Counted from the stretch's first letter, positions 35,890 through 46,059 are shown. The stretch is 60,258 bases of DNA from JACCZZ01 sp044227805 (GCA_044227805.1 JBGAWA010000009.1:1-60258), one strand, 5' to 3'. Notes: generated by a model from the sequence alone, not told the origin. Made by a program: numbers and translations.

Positions 35890-36636
35890 ATGTCCTTATC
35901 GGAAAAGATTGATAAAACCCGGCTACCAGCTCACATCGCCGTCATAATGGATGGCAATGGGCGTTGGGCAAGGCTGCACGGTGAGAACAGAATTTTCGGC
36001 CATCAGCATGGTGTATCTGCCGTGCGGGCCACCTCGGAAGCCTGTGCGGAAATTGGTGTCAAATACCTGACCTTGTATGCATTCTCTACTGAAAACTGGG
36101 CGCGCCCCAGGCTGGAAGTGGATGCCCTCATGGAACTGCTGGTAGCCACTATCCGGAATGAAATGAGCACCCTGATGGAAAATAATATCCGCCTCCTTTC
36201 CATCGGAAATATCGCTTCTCTGCCGGCAAAATGCCACCAGGAATTACTGGAAGCGATGCAAGAGACAAAACAGAATACAGGGCTGACATTGATCCTGGCA
36301 CTCAATTACAGCGCGCGTTGGGAATTGACTGAAGCCATGCGTAAAATTGCGGTAGCCGTAAAATCCGGAGACCTTCAGCCATCAGAAATCAGTGAAGCTG
36401 TTATTGCGGGCAACCTTGAAACAGCAGCATTTCCTGATCCTGAACTTATGATCCGGACCAGTGGTGAACAAAGATTAAGCAACTACCTGCTGTGGCAGCT
36501 CGCATACGCTGAATTGTACTTCACACCTGTGTTATGGCCTGATTTTGATAAGGAAACTTTGTATGAGGCCATCATTGACTTCCAGAAGCGTGAACGCCGG
36601 TTTGGCAAAACCAGTGAACAAGTAAATGTGAAATGA
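35890..36636 (+). CDS. uppS: Isoprenyl (undecaprenyl-diphosphate) transferase
   Basis: This cis-prenyltransferase makes the C55 lipid carrier for peptidoglycan and surface polysaccharide. The 248-residue protein has the catalytic IMDGNGRWA near residues 19-27 (Asp21), the FSTENWARP segment, and the C-terminal signature IRTSGEQRLSNYLLWQLAY with the acidic metal site. Length is normal. Its last 4 bases overlap the bamA start codon, so translation of the two is probably coupled. Confidence 0.95.
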   Translation: MSLSEKIDKTRLPAHIAVIMDGNGRWARLHGENRIFGHQHGVSAVRATSEACAEIGVKYLTLYAFSTENWARPRLEVDALMELLVATIRNEMSTLMENNIRLLSIGNIASLPAKCHQELLEAMQETKQNTGLTLILALNYSARWELTEAMRKIAVAVKSGDLQPSEISEAVIAGNLETAAFPDPELMIRTSGEQRLSNYLLWQLAYAELYFTPVLWPDFDKETLYEAIIDFQKRERRFGKTSEQVNVK

Positions 36637-39145
36637 TCCGAATTCCTGTACTTATCCTCCTCCTGGTTGCAGGATTTTTCCGCCATGCCATTGCGCAGGT
36701 TGTTAACCCTGTAAATGACTCGCTTGTGGTTGACTATGCCAATCCAAAGAACTATATCATTGGTGGCATTGAGGTTCGTGGCACCCAATATCTGGACAAA
36801 GACATTCTCGCTGCTCTCGCCGGCATCAGGAAGGGCGACAGGATTGACATTCCGGGAACAGAAATCAGCAAAGCGGTTAAAAACCTATGGAAACAAGACC
36901 TCTTTGCCAATGTCAGAATATATGTGGATCACACCGTTCGTGATACTGCTTATCTCACTTATGAACTGGATGAGCGTCCACGGCTTTCAGGCTTCACTTT
37001 TCGTGGTACCACCAAAGGGGAACAGGACGATCTTCGGGAAAAAATCAGGTTAAATAAAGGCAAGGTGTTAACCGATAATATTAAGGTTAACACGTACAAT
37101 ACCATTAAGGCCTTTTATAATGAAAAAGGATATACCCATATCAAGGTTACCATCAGTGAGGTGCCGGATTCTTCCCAGCAGAACAGTATGCTTTACTATA
37201 TCTATATAGATAAAGGAAACAGGGTGAGAATTGATAACATCTGGTTTAAAGGCAATACGGCCGTGAGCAGCCGCAAGCTGCGCGGACTGATGAAAAAGAC
37301 CAAGGAGAACCCGGTGTGGTCGGTGTTTACGGTTTCGAAGTTCAGACCATCAGATTACGAAGACGATAAGGGCAAGGTGCTTGCCTACTATGCGACGAAA
37401 GGTTATCGTGATGCTCATATTAAATTTGATACTGTTTATGAAAACGAAAATGGCAACCTCAATATACAGATATGGATTGCCGAAGGTGCCAAATACTATT
37501 TCCGCGACATAAGATGGTCGGGTAACTCAAAGTATGCCTCATCACGGCTTGACTCCGCCCTGCATATTAAGAAAGGTGATGTGTACGATGAAGAATTCCT
37601 TCAGAAAAGACTCAATGGCGATCCTAATGGAACAGATGTGGGTTCACTGTATATGGATGATGGGTACCTGTTCTTCTCCGTTACGCCTGTCGAAGTGTCA
37701 TTGAAAATGATTCCATCGATCTGGAAATACGGGTGCATGAAGGGCCGCAGGCAACTATTAACAGGGTGTTTATCGAAGGCAATACCAAAACACATGAACA
37801 TGTGGTGCGAAGGGTGATCCGTACCACGCCGAACGGTAAATTCAGCAGGGCTGATGTGATTCGAACACAGCGTGAAATTTTGGCTACCGGATTTTTCGAT
37901 CCTGAAAAGCTGGGCATCAATACCGATCCTCATCCTGAAAATGGTACCGTTGACCTCACCTATTCTGTAGAGGAAAAACCAAGCGACCAGGTTGAATTGT
38001 CGGCAGGATGGGGTGGTTCAGGTACCGGTGTAATCGGTTCACTTGGTGTTAAGTTTAATAACTTTTCGATGCGTAACCTGTTTGATACCAAAACATGGTC
38101 GCCGTTGCCTTCCGGTGATGGACAGGTTTTCTCAGTTCGGCTGCAATCGAATGGTCGTTATTATCAATCATTCAATATTGGATTTACAGAACCCTGGCTG
38201 GGTGGAAAAAAGCCCAACTCATTGAATGTAGGCCTTTACAGTTCGCGGTATGCAAGAGGCACCAGCAGGGATGATCCAGCCTATGGAACATTGGTAACAA
38301 CCGGAGCCACCGTTGGACTCGGAAAGCAGCTGCAATGGCCTGATGATTTCTTCACGCTGATCTCTGCCGTTAACTTCACTAACTATTCGCTGGATAACTA
38401 TACGACCAACTTCTTTATCAACACTGGCAATGCCTACAGCATCAGCCTGAAAGAGACTTTTGGAAGAAATTCCACAGGACCGGATTTTACATTTCCCAAG
38501 TGGGGATCCAACATTTATATCAGCCTTGCATTAACTCCACCTTATTCACTTTTCAACGACAAAGATTATACGGATATGCCCATTGCCGAAAAATACAAAT
38601 GGGTGGAATTTCATAAATGGAGGTTCGGGGCCGAATGGTACACGAATGTTTTTGGAAAATTTGTTTTAAAGACTTCTGCAAAAGGAGGATACCTTGGATA
38701 TTATAATCCGGAGATTGGTCTCACGCCATTTGAACGATTTGATGTAGGCGGCGACGGGCTTTCACAGAATTACTCGCTCTATGGAGTTGACATCATCTCT
38801 CAGCGAGGTTACAAAGAAGTTTATGCTACAGCCGCCCCAATCTTCAACAAATTCACGCTGGAGCTGAGGTATCCGTTCTCTACGAGTCCGAGTGCTTTCA
38901 TCTATGGAACAGCGTGGCTGGAGGCAGGCAATGCCTGGTATAGTTTTGACGATTACGATCCATTCAATCTACGACGCGCAGCTGGTTTAGGCCTGCGTGT
39001 CTTCCTGCCAATCTTTGGTACGGTTGGGTTTGACTATGGCATCGGATTTGACAAGCCGCGACCGCTCATTCCACCAAGAACTTTAGGTGAATACCTGAGC
39101 GTTTACGGGGCATTTAATATTGTGCTTGGATTTGAACCGGAATAG
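36633..39145 (+). CDS. bamA: BamA outer-membrane assembly factor, frame broken near 37703
   Basis: BamA folds and inserts outer-membrane barrel proteins. The frame from ATG 36633 covers the signal peptide and about four POTRA domains (for example GIEVRGTQYLDKDILAALAG and DNIWFKGNTAVSSRKLRG) and then leaves phase at about 37703. The rest continues in another frame through the last POTRA (GPQATINRVFIEGNTKTHEH) and the whole barrel (VELSAGWGGSGTGVIGSLG), and ends in a typical FEPE. Adding one G at 37703, making the codons GAA AAT GAT TCC, restores one 837-residue BamA. The start overlaps uppS. As BamA is essential, a sequence error is more likely than true loss. Confidence 0.9.
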
Positions 39146-39365
39146 TGCAAAGTGTGGATAGTTGCCAATCATTGATAATTGAATGTTTGTTATTGAATGT
39201 TGAATATTGATTACTGGAAATAGCTTTCCCAGCATTATCTCATAATCATTATTCATCAAAAGACGGTAATCAGCATTCTATATTTTTTAATATTAAAATG
39301 ATTTTGATTTGTCTTTGCAGGTGACCTGTTTTTTAAATTGTTAATTATTAATTCTTGATTCGATC
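39146..39365. other. AT-rich gap between bamA and ompH
   Basis: This 220-base gap is AT-rich and has several near-copies of the word TTGAATGTT or TTGATAATTGAATG around 39168-39215, and a perfect palindrome TTTTAATATTAAAA near 39285-39300. No gene or terminator hairpin is evident. Confidence 0.4.
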
Positions 39366-39926
39366 ATGAAAAAACTTCTTTTCTTTTTCTGTTTACTGGT
39401 ACTCTCGGTTACCGGCACATTTGCTCAGAAAATTGCCTACGTGGATACAGAATACATCCTGAAAAATATCCCTGACTACAAGGATGCCCAAAAAAAACTG
39501 GATGACCTCGCAGCCTCCTGGCAGAAGGACATTGATACGAAGTATGCAGAAATAGAAAAACTGTACAAATCTTACCAGGCTGAACAGGTATTGCTCACGG
39601 ATGAGATGAAACAGCAACGTCAGAAGGAAATACAGGACAAAGAAAAAGCTGCCAAAGAATTGCAGAAACAGAAATTCGGTTACCAGGGTGAGCTATTTGT
39701 CAAGCGCCAGGAACTGGTTCAACCGATCCAGGATAATGTGTATGATGCTGTTTCAAAGATTGCCACCACGAAGGCTTATGATTTTGTACTGGACAAGTCA
39801 GGTGGTTCGGTGGTACTCTATGCCAATACCAAGGTGAACATCAGCGACCAGGTTTTACAGTCAATGGGTTATACACCTAAATCGGGTACTGCCACTGACA
39901 AAACAGATAAAGACATTAAAAAGTAA
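39366..39926 (+). CDS. OmpH/Skp family periplasmic chaperone, first copy
   Basis: Skp-type chaperones hold unfolded outer-membrane proteins in the periplasm on their way to BamA. The 186-residue protein has a signal peptide (about 1-20, ending TFAQ), then KIAYVDTEYILKNIPDYKDA, a long charged coiled coil of about 90 residues, and a C-terminal strand region (KAYDFVLDKSGGSVVLYAN). The tail is a short Lys/Asp-rich segment. A second ompH follows at once, as is usual in Bacteroidota. It lies behind bamA, its client route. Confidence 0.9.
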   Translation: MKKLLFFFCLLVLSVTGTFAQKIAYVDTEYILKNIPDYKDAQKKLDDLAASWQKDIDTKYAEIEKLYKSYQAEQVLLTDEMKQQRQKEIQDKEKAAKELQKQKFGYQGELFVKRQELVQPIQDNVYDAVSKIATTKAYDFVLDKSGGSVVLYANTKVNISDQVLQSMGYTPKSGTATDKTDKDIKK

Positions 39927-39934
39927 AAAATTGA

Positions 39935-39942
39935 TACTTTTG
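39935..39942 (+). promoter_or_regulatory. -7 box upstream of the second ompH
   Basis: TACTTTTG fits TAnnTTTG. It lies 89 bases before the second ompH, so that gene may have its own promoter in addition to readthrough. Confidence 0.4.
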
Positions 39943-40031
39943 CGCACCTGATTAAATTCCGCTGAGCCAACATTTTAACAAAGGGAAAGAAGTGCGGCGG
40001 ACAAATTCTTACCTTATAAAAACAAACCACA

Positions 40032-40541
40032 ATGAAGTTTCTTTCTTACCTGGCAGTACTGTTCCTGCTGACAATGGCTGTAACTACACAAGCACAGTCA
40101 CTAAAATTCGGACATATCAACTCAGCTGACTTGCTGGCCATGATGCCGGAAATAAAAAAGGCTGATTCCGTTCTGCAGGCTTATCAGAAGTCGCTGGAAG
40201 ATGCCAATGCATCCATGCTCACCGACTATCAGAAGAAAATACAGGATTTTCAAAGCCTTCCAGCTACCACCACTGATGCTGTAAAAGAAATCAAGCAGCA
40301 GGAAATCAAGGACCTTGAAAACCGTATTCAGCAATTCCAGGGTGGCGCACAGGATAAGCTGCAAAACAAAAAGGAAGAAGTGTATTCTCCGATTCTCAAA
40401 AAAGCCGAGGATGCCATTAAAGATGTAGCCAAGGCTAACAATTATTCCTATGTGTTTGATACGAGTGCAGGTGCTGTGGTGTACGCACAGGAATCGGACA
40501 ACCTGATGGAATTGGTTAAGAAAAAGCTTATGTTGAAATAA
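40032..40541 (+). CDS. OmpH/Skp family periplasmic chaperone, second copy
   Basis: This is a 169-residue paralogue of the preceding gene. It has a signal peptide (about 1-21, ending TQAQ), then LKFGHINSADLLAMMPEIKK, a coiled coil, and the C-terminal YSYVFDTSAGAVVYAQ strand motif. It lacks the basic tail of the first copy. Tandem Skp genes behind bamA may serve different clients, but the sequence does not say which. murI starts 73 bases later. Confidence 0.9.
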   Translation: MKFLSYLAVLFLLTMAVTTQAQSLKFGHINSADLLAMMPEIKKADSVLQAYQKSLEDANASMLTDYQKKIQDFQSLPATTTDAVKEIKQQEIKDLENRIQQFQGGAQDKLQNKKEEVYSPILKKAEDAIKDVAKANNYSYVFDTSAGAVVYAQESDNLMELVKKKLMLK

Positions 40542-40614
40542 CCATTGAGAAAAAGTCAATAGCGTACTGGTTAAGGACTCATAAACCAATCAGCACAACC
40601 AACACACGATACAG

Positions 40615-41432
40615 GTGACCATACATGATCCAATTGGAATTTTTGATTCCGGCATTGGCGGCTTAACGGTCGCCAATGCTGTTTCTAAGCTACTGCCCGA
40701 AGAAGAAATCATATACTTTGGTGATACTGCTCACCTGCCCTACGGAGATAAGTCGGCAGAAGCTATTCAGCATTACTCGGTCCGCATCACTGATTTTTTG
40801 TTGGCTAAAAAGTGCAAGTTGCTGCTGATCGCCTGCAATACAGCCTCTGCCGCTGCCTATGATGTGGTTAAAGCACATGTTGCCTTGCAGACCAATGGAT
40901 CCGTACCGGTTGTAAATGTTATTGACCCTGTGGTAGAGCGCGTAGCGGCTGATACCACCATTCACAAGATTGGCATTATCGGCACTAAAGGCACCATTAA
41001 ATCCGGCACCTATGAGCATAAGCTCAAAACCTTACGCCCCGATCTGGAAACGGTAGGCCTTGCCACTGCCTTGCTTGCTTCCATGATTGAAGCCGGTTTT
41101 TACAATAACAGTGTGAGCAGGCAGTCATAAACTCCTACCTTGCCTATCCTGACTTCAGTGATATTCAGGGAATGATATTAGCTTGTACACATTATCCATT
41201 GATTGAAAAAGAAGTGGCAGGCTATTTTAATCATCGCATCAAAATATTCGACTCTACCAATATTGTGGCGGAGCAGGTAAAAACAGATTTGGAAACAACT
41301 CATTTACGCAACGATAAACGTCGCCATCCACATCATTTCTATGTTTCCGATTACACCGATTCCTTTGAACAAACCACCAAAATCTTCTTTGAAGAAAAAA
41401 TTCACCTCGAGCAAAGCGCGATATGGGAGTGA
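40615..41432 (+). CDS. murI: Glutamate racemase MurI, frame broken near 41120
   Basis: MurI makes D-glutamate for peptidoglycan. The first frame (GTG 40615) has DSGIGGLTVANAV near residues 11-23 and the first catalytic Cys74 in LIACNTASAA; it stops at 41130. The second frame holds the other catalytic Cys in ILACTHYPLIEKE. Between them the out-of-phase codons read AVINSYLAYPDFSDIQG, as the family does there. One extra G in the GG at 41120-41121 joins the halves into one enzyme of about 272 residues. This has the same look as the bamA break. A lost enzyme would need D-glutamate by another route. Confidence 0.88.
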
Positions 41433-41451
41433 ACAGGAGACTTAATTCATA

Positions 41452-42564
41452 TTAAAGTGTAAAGAGCCATGATACAAGGTGGGCGTTTAATTTTCCCGTG
41501 TCTCTAATAGTTTGTCCGGTGAAGCTTTTTGCGCGTTCCAGCGCTGTTACTAAATCGAAACCTTCCTGTGCTGCCGAATAGTAAATTCCGCGTTGTATAA
41601 AATACTGCGCAAGATATTCCTGTTCTGTTTGTCCGGGTGTGGGTATTAGTATGGCTTTACGGCCGAGTACGGCCAAATCCATAATAGTGGTATAACCCGG
41701 TCGAGAGATAATAATTCCGGAAGAGAGAATGGCTTCATTCAACTCTTTGGTGAGCAAGTAATCTAACCGCGTAAAATTTTCCGCCAAGCTAACCGGTACA
41801 GATGATCCTCCGGTAATACCCCGCACAAGGAGGACGTTCAGACGCTGCTGCAAACTTGCGGCGCCAGCTCTCTTATCAACCACCCTCAGCAATTGATCCG
41901 TCAGCAGTCTTTCCAGCACTGTACGCTGTGGCTCCGGCCCGGTGAGCAAAACAAGGATATCATATTTTCCTTTTTCTTCCTGATAGGAGAATCGTGATAG
42001 CGGACCGATAAAAGCTGTGTTTCCCCGTAATGGAAATTTGTGTGATAAGTCACCGGAAAGATTATGCTGACCTTCAAAATCCGGAATCCAGCAATTGTCA
42101 AATTTTGAAATGAAAAAATGATTGATGCCATTGAAGATGGGTTCCATCCAGGCAATCAGCTTTGGAAGCTTTATGCTTGTTTGATGGGTGATGAACACTG
42201 AAGCAATTGTGCCCGCATACAATCCAAAACGGTTGTCGGCAATAACAGCATCAATTTTTTCACTTACTATTATTTTTTTCAAAAGAGAGTGCTCCGCTTT
42301 GACAGCCATCATCAACTGCGGCAATTGCAGCAGCAACTTAGCAGTGAGATTTCCCTTTTCGTGATAGCGCACCATATGTCCGGGAATACGGATCCAATGT
42401 AAATCCGGAAACTCTTTACGAAGCAATTCCAAAGCCTCACCATCTGCACCAATGACCACTTCAACCCCGAGTTTATTCAATTCGTTAATAATCGGAATGC
42501 AGCGGGCGGCATGGCCAAGCCCCCAGTTGAGCGGAGCGACAAGAATTTTTTTGGCTTGCTTCAT
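41452..42564 (-). CDS. MurG-like glycosyltransferase family protein
   Basis: This is a cytoplasmic or membrane-associated protein with a GT-B fold, resembling MurG and related UDP-GlcNAc transferases. The start is ATG 42564, giving MKQAKKILVAPLNWGLGHA; this GLGHAAR opening is the donor/acceptor loop seen in such enzymes. The C-terminal half has LLTGPEPQRT and the donor-site stretch IISRPGYTTIMDLAVLGRKA, then PTPGQTEQEYLA. The length is about 370 residues. The true MurG should be elsewhere in a murein cluster, so this one may act on other surface glycans. It is convergent with murI across a short gap. Confidence 0.85.
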   Translation of the reverse strand: MKQAKKILVAPLNWGLGHAARCIPIINELNKLGVEVVIGADGEALELLRKEFPDLHWIRIPGHMVRYHEKGNLTAKLLLQLPQLMMAVKAEHSLLKKIIVSEKIDAVIADNRFGLYAGTIASVFITHQTSIKLPKLIAWMEPIFNGINHFFISKFDNCWIPDFEGQHNLSGDLSHKFPLRGNTAFIGPLSRFSYQEEKGKYDILVLLTGPEPQRTVLERLLTDQLLRVVDKRAGAASLQQRLNVLLVRGITGGSSVPVSLAENFTRLDYLLTKELNEAILSSGIIISRPGYTTIMDLAVLGRKAILIPTPGQTEQEYLAQYFIQRGIYYSAAQEGFDLVTALERAKSFTGQTIRDTGKLNAHLVSWLFTL

Positions 42565-42899
42565 AACCAGATAAAAATAGAACACGGATTGTAATATGGA
42601 GAAACAATTTGTGAGCGTGATGAATGCCCTGCAAAATCGCAATGCAACTCTTGTGATCTGCTAAATGGATTGCAGACATCTGTTCATTGTACAATTCAAT
42701 CAGGTAATGATATCCGCCTTTACTACGGAATTCTCCAAAGAAAAATTCCGCCATGCTACCACGCACCATTGTTGATGGATTGCTCATATCTTTCAAAAAA
42801 AATGAGTGGCGAACCCAAATCCTTTCCATTCCGAGATTCAGCCTGCTGCTGCTTTGAAGTTCATAATACCAGTTTAAATCTAAAACCGATATTTACGAT
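42565..42899. other. Divergent gap upstream of the small lipoprotein gene
   Basis: These 335 bases separate the minus-strand glycosyltransferase from the plus-strand lipoprotein. Several overlapping ORFs occur, but none shows family features. No clear promoter, hairpin or RNA gene was recognised. Confidence 0.45.
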
Positions 42900-43085
42900 A
42901 TGAAGTCTAACATAAAAGCACTGCGCCTCCTATTATTGGTATTTGCCTTCAGCCTGCTGAACAGTTGCATTTTCAAAAAAAAATGCCAGACCTGCCCTTC
43001 CTTTTCACATGCTGCAAAGGAGGTTCCCGCCTCTTCCACTTATCAAATACCATTGTCTGGTGTTATTCTCTGTGCTTCCCGATAG
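42900..43085 (+). CDS. Small Cys-rich lipoprotein
   Basis: This 61-residue product has a short basic start, a hydrophobic run, and a lipobox LLNSC near Cys23. After the lipid Cys come a basic KKK and a CQTC motif, followed by a short tail. Similar tiny lipoproteins with FKKKC or FKRNC motifs are common in Bacteroidota and rarely annotated. The role is unknown; a metal or redox function is conceivable because of the CxxC pair and the location upstream of feoA-feoB. It is short, so the call rests mainly on the lipoprotein pattern. Confidence 0.6.
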   Translation: MKSNIKALRLLLLVFAFSLLNSCIFKKKCQTCPSFSHAAKEVPASSTYQIPLSGVILCASR

Positions 43086-43330
43086 GCTGATGGAACCACA
43101 ACTGAGCAGTTCATTTTTTTACAGTAAAAGATAGTAAAGCGCCTTCTTTTCCGGTCTTTATCCAACAAGCATCAACAAGTTATTCACCCTGTATATGCAG
43201 ATGAAACTCCTCCAGTTTTATGTTCAGAACCTGTCCAGACTAATAAGCTTATCCGGAGATGAGTAAGATCATTTTCGCCTGTGCTGAAAATTACTAACTT
43301 GCGCTATTTAAATTCAATCTAAATAAGCAG

Positions 43331-43585
43331 GTGACTAAGAATCTTATCATACTACCGCTTGGCAAAATGAAGGAAGGTGATTCCGGCGTAATCGTAGAGC
43401 TCGAACGAGGAGATCTTTCACTGAAGCTGATGGAAATGGGATTTCTTCCGGGTGAAAAAATATCCGTTGATAAAATTGCACCGCTGGGCGATCCCATATC
43501 CGTTAAAATAGGTTCCTACCTGCTCAGTCTCCGAAAAGAAGAAGCGAATGCCGTATTAGTAAATGCTACTTCCGCTTCAGGCTGA
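43331..43585 (+). CDS. feoA: FeoA ferrous iron transport protein A
   Basis: FeoA is a small cytoplasmic SH3-like protein that assists FeoB in Fe(II) uptake. The 84-residue product has LPLGKMKEGDSGVIV, then LKLMEMGFLPGEKISV, and GDPISVKIGSYLLSLRKEEA, the normal FeoA pattern. It starts at GTG 43331. feoB begins 94 bases after its stop. Confidence 0.9.
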   Translation: MTKNLIILPLGKMKEGDSGVIVELERGDLSLKLMEMGFLPGEKISVDKIAPLGDPISVKIGSYLLSLRKEEANAVLVNATSASG

Positions 43586-43679
43586 AAAATCTGTTGATTT
43601 CCTGAGCAGCCCAAAGATGTCTTATGGGAAGCGAACAGGATGAGACCATCAAATATTTAATCTGCTGAAGGACTGACAC

Positions 43680-45797
43680 TTGAAAAAGAATCTGAAAATC
43701 GGACTGGTAGGCAACCCTAACTGCGGCAAGTCATCGCTGTTTAATGCATTGACAGGGTTGCGGCAGAAGGTGGGCAACTTTGCCGGTGTTACCGTTGATA
43801 AGAAAACGGGATATCTCCCCTTATCAAATGATCTTTCTGCGAGTCTGATTGATCTTCCCGGCACGTACAGTCTTTATCCGCGCCGCATTGATGAGTTCAT
43901 CACTTTCGATGTGTTGCTGAATCCAGACAACGATGCGCATCCCGACCTGCTGGTAATTGTGGCAGATGCATCAAACCTGAAACGCAACCTGCTTTTTTGT
44001 TCACAGATCATCGATCTGAAAATTCCAACCATCATCGCCCTGAACATGATGGATGTTGCACGCAAAAACGGATTAGCCATTGACACACAGCAGTTAGCCA
44101 TTGAGCTGGGGGTGAAAGTAATTCCGATCAATGCCCGCGAAGGAAAGGGCATCAACGACCTGAAACGGGCAATACAAACGACCATACCTGTTCCGGATAA
44201 GAATTTTGTAGAAGTGAAACCGCTTTGCCCTGAAGTAATTGATGGTGTAAAAGACATTACAGGCGTCAGCAGTGATTATACGGCGTTTCAGATAGCCTGT
44301 CATTATATCAATATATTTTGTTTTAATGTGGAGCAGAAAGGCCGTATCAAAAGGCTACTGGAGCAACACCGCTTCGCCATGGCCAAACTGCAGGGAGAAG
44401 AAATCCTTAAGCGGTATGAAAAGATCAATCCCATCCTCCAACTTTGTACTTCGCAGGACCGAAGCAGGCAACAGGCATTGGATACAACTGCCGGCATAGA
44501 TGCCTATCTATTGCATCCTGTTTACGGATACCTGATCTTTCTGTTGATCTTTTACTTTGTGTTTCAGGCTATTTTTTCCTGGGCTACTTATCCCATGGAA
44601 GCTATCGGCAATGCGTTCAGTTATTTGCAGGTCACCCTCAACCAGTCATTGCCTCAGAATATAGTCACCAATCTGCTGGTGGAAGGCGTGCTGGCCGGCA
44701 TCGGCGGCATCGTTGTCTTTATCCCGCAGATCATGTTGCTTTTCGGATTTATCTCCATATTGGAAGATACCGGATATATGACGCGTGTAAGTTTCCTGAT
44801 GGACCGGCTGATGCGGAAAGTAGGCATGAGTGGTAAATCAACCCTGCCATTGGTGAGCGGCATGGCCTGTGCCGTGCCGGCCATACTTTCAACACGAGGT
44901 ATTGAAAACTGGAAAGACAGGATCATCACCATTATGGTAACGCCGCTGATGAGTTGTTCCGCGCGTCTGCCGGTATATGCATTGCTCATCAGTTTTATTG
45001 TTCCTGATGAAAAACTTTTCGGTTTCATGAACCTGAAAGGACTGGCCATGCTTGGCTTATACTTGCTTGGCTGGCTGATGGCACTGCTGGCAGCACTGGT
45101 CATGAAGCTTATAATTCGTGCGAAAGAGAAAAGTTATTACCTCATGGAACTGCCTATCTATCGCTGGCCGCGATGGGGAAATGTAGGCGTCACGATGGTT
45201 GAAAAAGCAAAAGTATTCGTGCTGGATGCAGGAAAAGTAATCGTCACCATTTCCATCATACTTTGGTTGCTTGCTTCATTCGGACCTGGTAATTCAATGC
45301 AGTCCATTGAAGAAAAATTCGCAGCCATGCAACCCACCGAAGATGTTACGCAGACCGACCTGAACAACCGCTTGCAGGCTGAAAAACTGGGTGCCTCGTT
45401 TGCCGGCCATATCGGCCATTTTATCGAGCCGGTGATCAAGCCCCTGGGGTTCGACTGGAAAATCGGAATCGCCCTAATCACCTCGTTTGCTGCAAGGGAA
45501 GTGTTTGTTGGCACCATGTCCACCATTTACAGCATAGGTTCTGCGGATGACGCTGACTTTGAAGCAATCCGCGACAAGATGCGTAATGAAGTTGATCCCA
45601 CCACAGGCAGGCACGTTTACAGTGGTGCCACCGCTTTCTCCTTAATGATCTTCTTTGCTTTTGCCATGCAGTGTATGAGTACCGTTGCGGTGGTAAAACG
45701 GGAAACCAAATCATGGAAGTGGCCATTGATACAGATCGCCTATATGACCGGGCTTGCCTATCTATCAAGCCTGCTGGTATATCAATTAATGAGCTGA
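43680..45797 (+). CDS. feoB: FeoB ferrous iron transporter
   Basis: FeoB is the inner-membrane Fe(II) transporter with a cytoplasmic GTPase. The 705-residue protein has G1 GNPNCGKS (11-18), a G3 DLPGTYSL, and a G4-like LNMMD, followed by a helical spacer and then two large membrane halves (Gate motifs GMACAVPAIL and TSFAAREVFVGTMSTIY). It starts at TTG 43680. It lies 94 bases after feoA; no feoC is seen. The two genes form the classic anaerobic or low-oxygen iron uptake unit. Confidence 0.94.
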   Translation: MKKNLKIGLVGNPNCGKSSLFNALTGLRQKVGNFAGVTVDKKTGYLPLSNDLSASLIDLPGTYSLYPRRIDEFITFDVLLNPDNDAHPDLLVIVADASNLKRNLLFCSQIIDLKIPTIIALNMMDVARKNGLAIDTQQLAIELGVKVIPINAREGKGINDLKRAIQTTIPVPDKNFVEVKPLCPEVIDGVKDITGVSSDYTAFQIACHYINIFCFNVEQKGRIKRLLEQHRFAMAKLQGEEILKRYEKINPILQLCTSQDRSRQQALDTTAGIDAYLLHPVYGYLIFLLIFYFVFQAIFSWATYPMEAIGNAFSYLQVTLNQSLPQNIVTNLLVEGVLAGIGGIVVFIPQIMLLFGFISILEDTGYMTRVSFLMDRLMRKVGMSGKSTLPLVSGMACAVPAILSTRGIENWKDRIITIMVTPLMSCSARLPVYALLISFIVPDEKLFGFMNLKGLAMLGLYLLGWLMALLAALVMKLIIRAKEKSYYLMELPIYRWPRWGNVGVTMVEKAKVFVLDAGKVIVTISIILWLLASFGPGNSMQSIEEKFAAMQPTEDVTQTDLNNRLQAEKLGASFAGHIGHFIEPVIKPLGFDWKIGIALITSFAAREVFVGTMSTIYSIGSADDADFEAIRDKMRNEVDPTTGRHVYSGATAFSLMIFFAFAMQCMSTVAVVKRETKSWKWPLIQIAYMTGLAYLSSLLVYQLMS

Positions 45798-46059
45798 ACA
45801 AAAGCGATGCTGCATCACTCCGTATCAACTTATTGAACAGAGCCTGCATAGTGATATTGTAGAATCATGCAAAAAAATATAACCTGATTTTTCAAATGAA
45901 AATCCTGCTCTACTTCGGCTCTGCACTGCAGTGGGTATGTATAATTTATTCCAAAAAGAAAAAGTCACCATATGCTCCTCTAACTCAATAGCTGGATTAA
46001 TCCATTATATATTTTGAATTACAAAATGTGGAATTAACTTAGAAGACCAAATCGGTACC
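45798..46059. other. Intergenic region after feoB
   Basis: This 262-base gap has no gene. A repeat relic (45878-45935) is the only recognised feature. Confidence 0.4.
45878..45935 (-). repeat. Relic of the dispersed hairpin repeat (inverted, weak)
   Basis: TTTTTCAAATGAAAATCCTG followed by CTCTACTTCGGCTCTGCACT has the order of the inverted 3' end of the intact repeats (GAAAAATCCCGCTTCGCTGC). The match is poor and short. Confidence 0.35.

Noticed and set aside
43680..45797. Several long minus-strand ORFs inside feoB
   Set aside because: They are antisense frames of feoB with serine/proline-rich, low-complexity translation and no family match.
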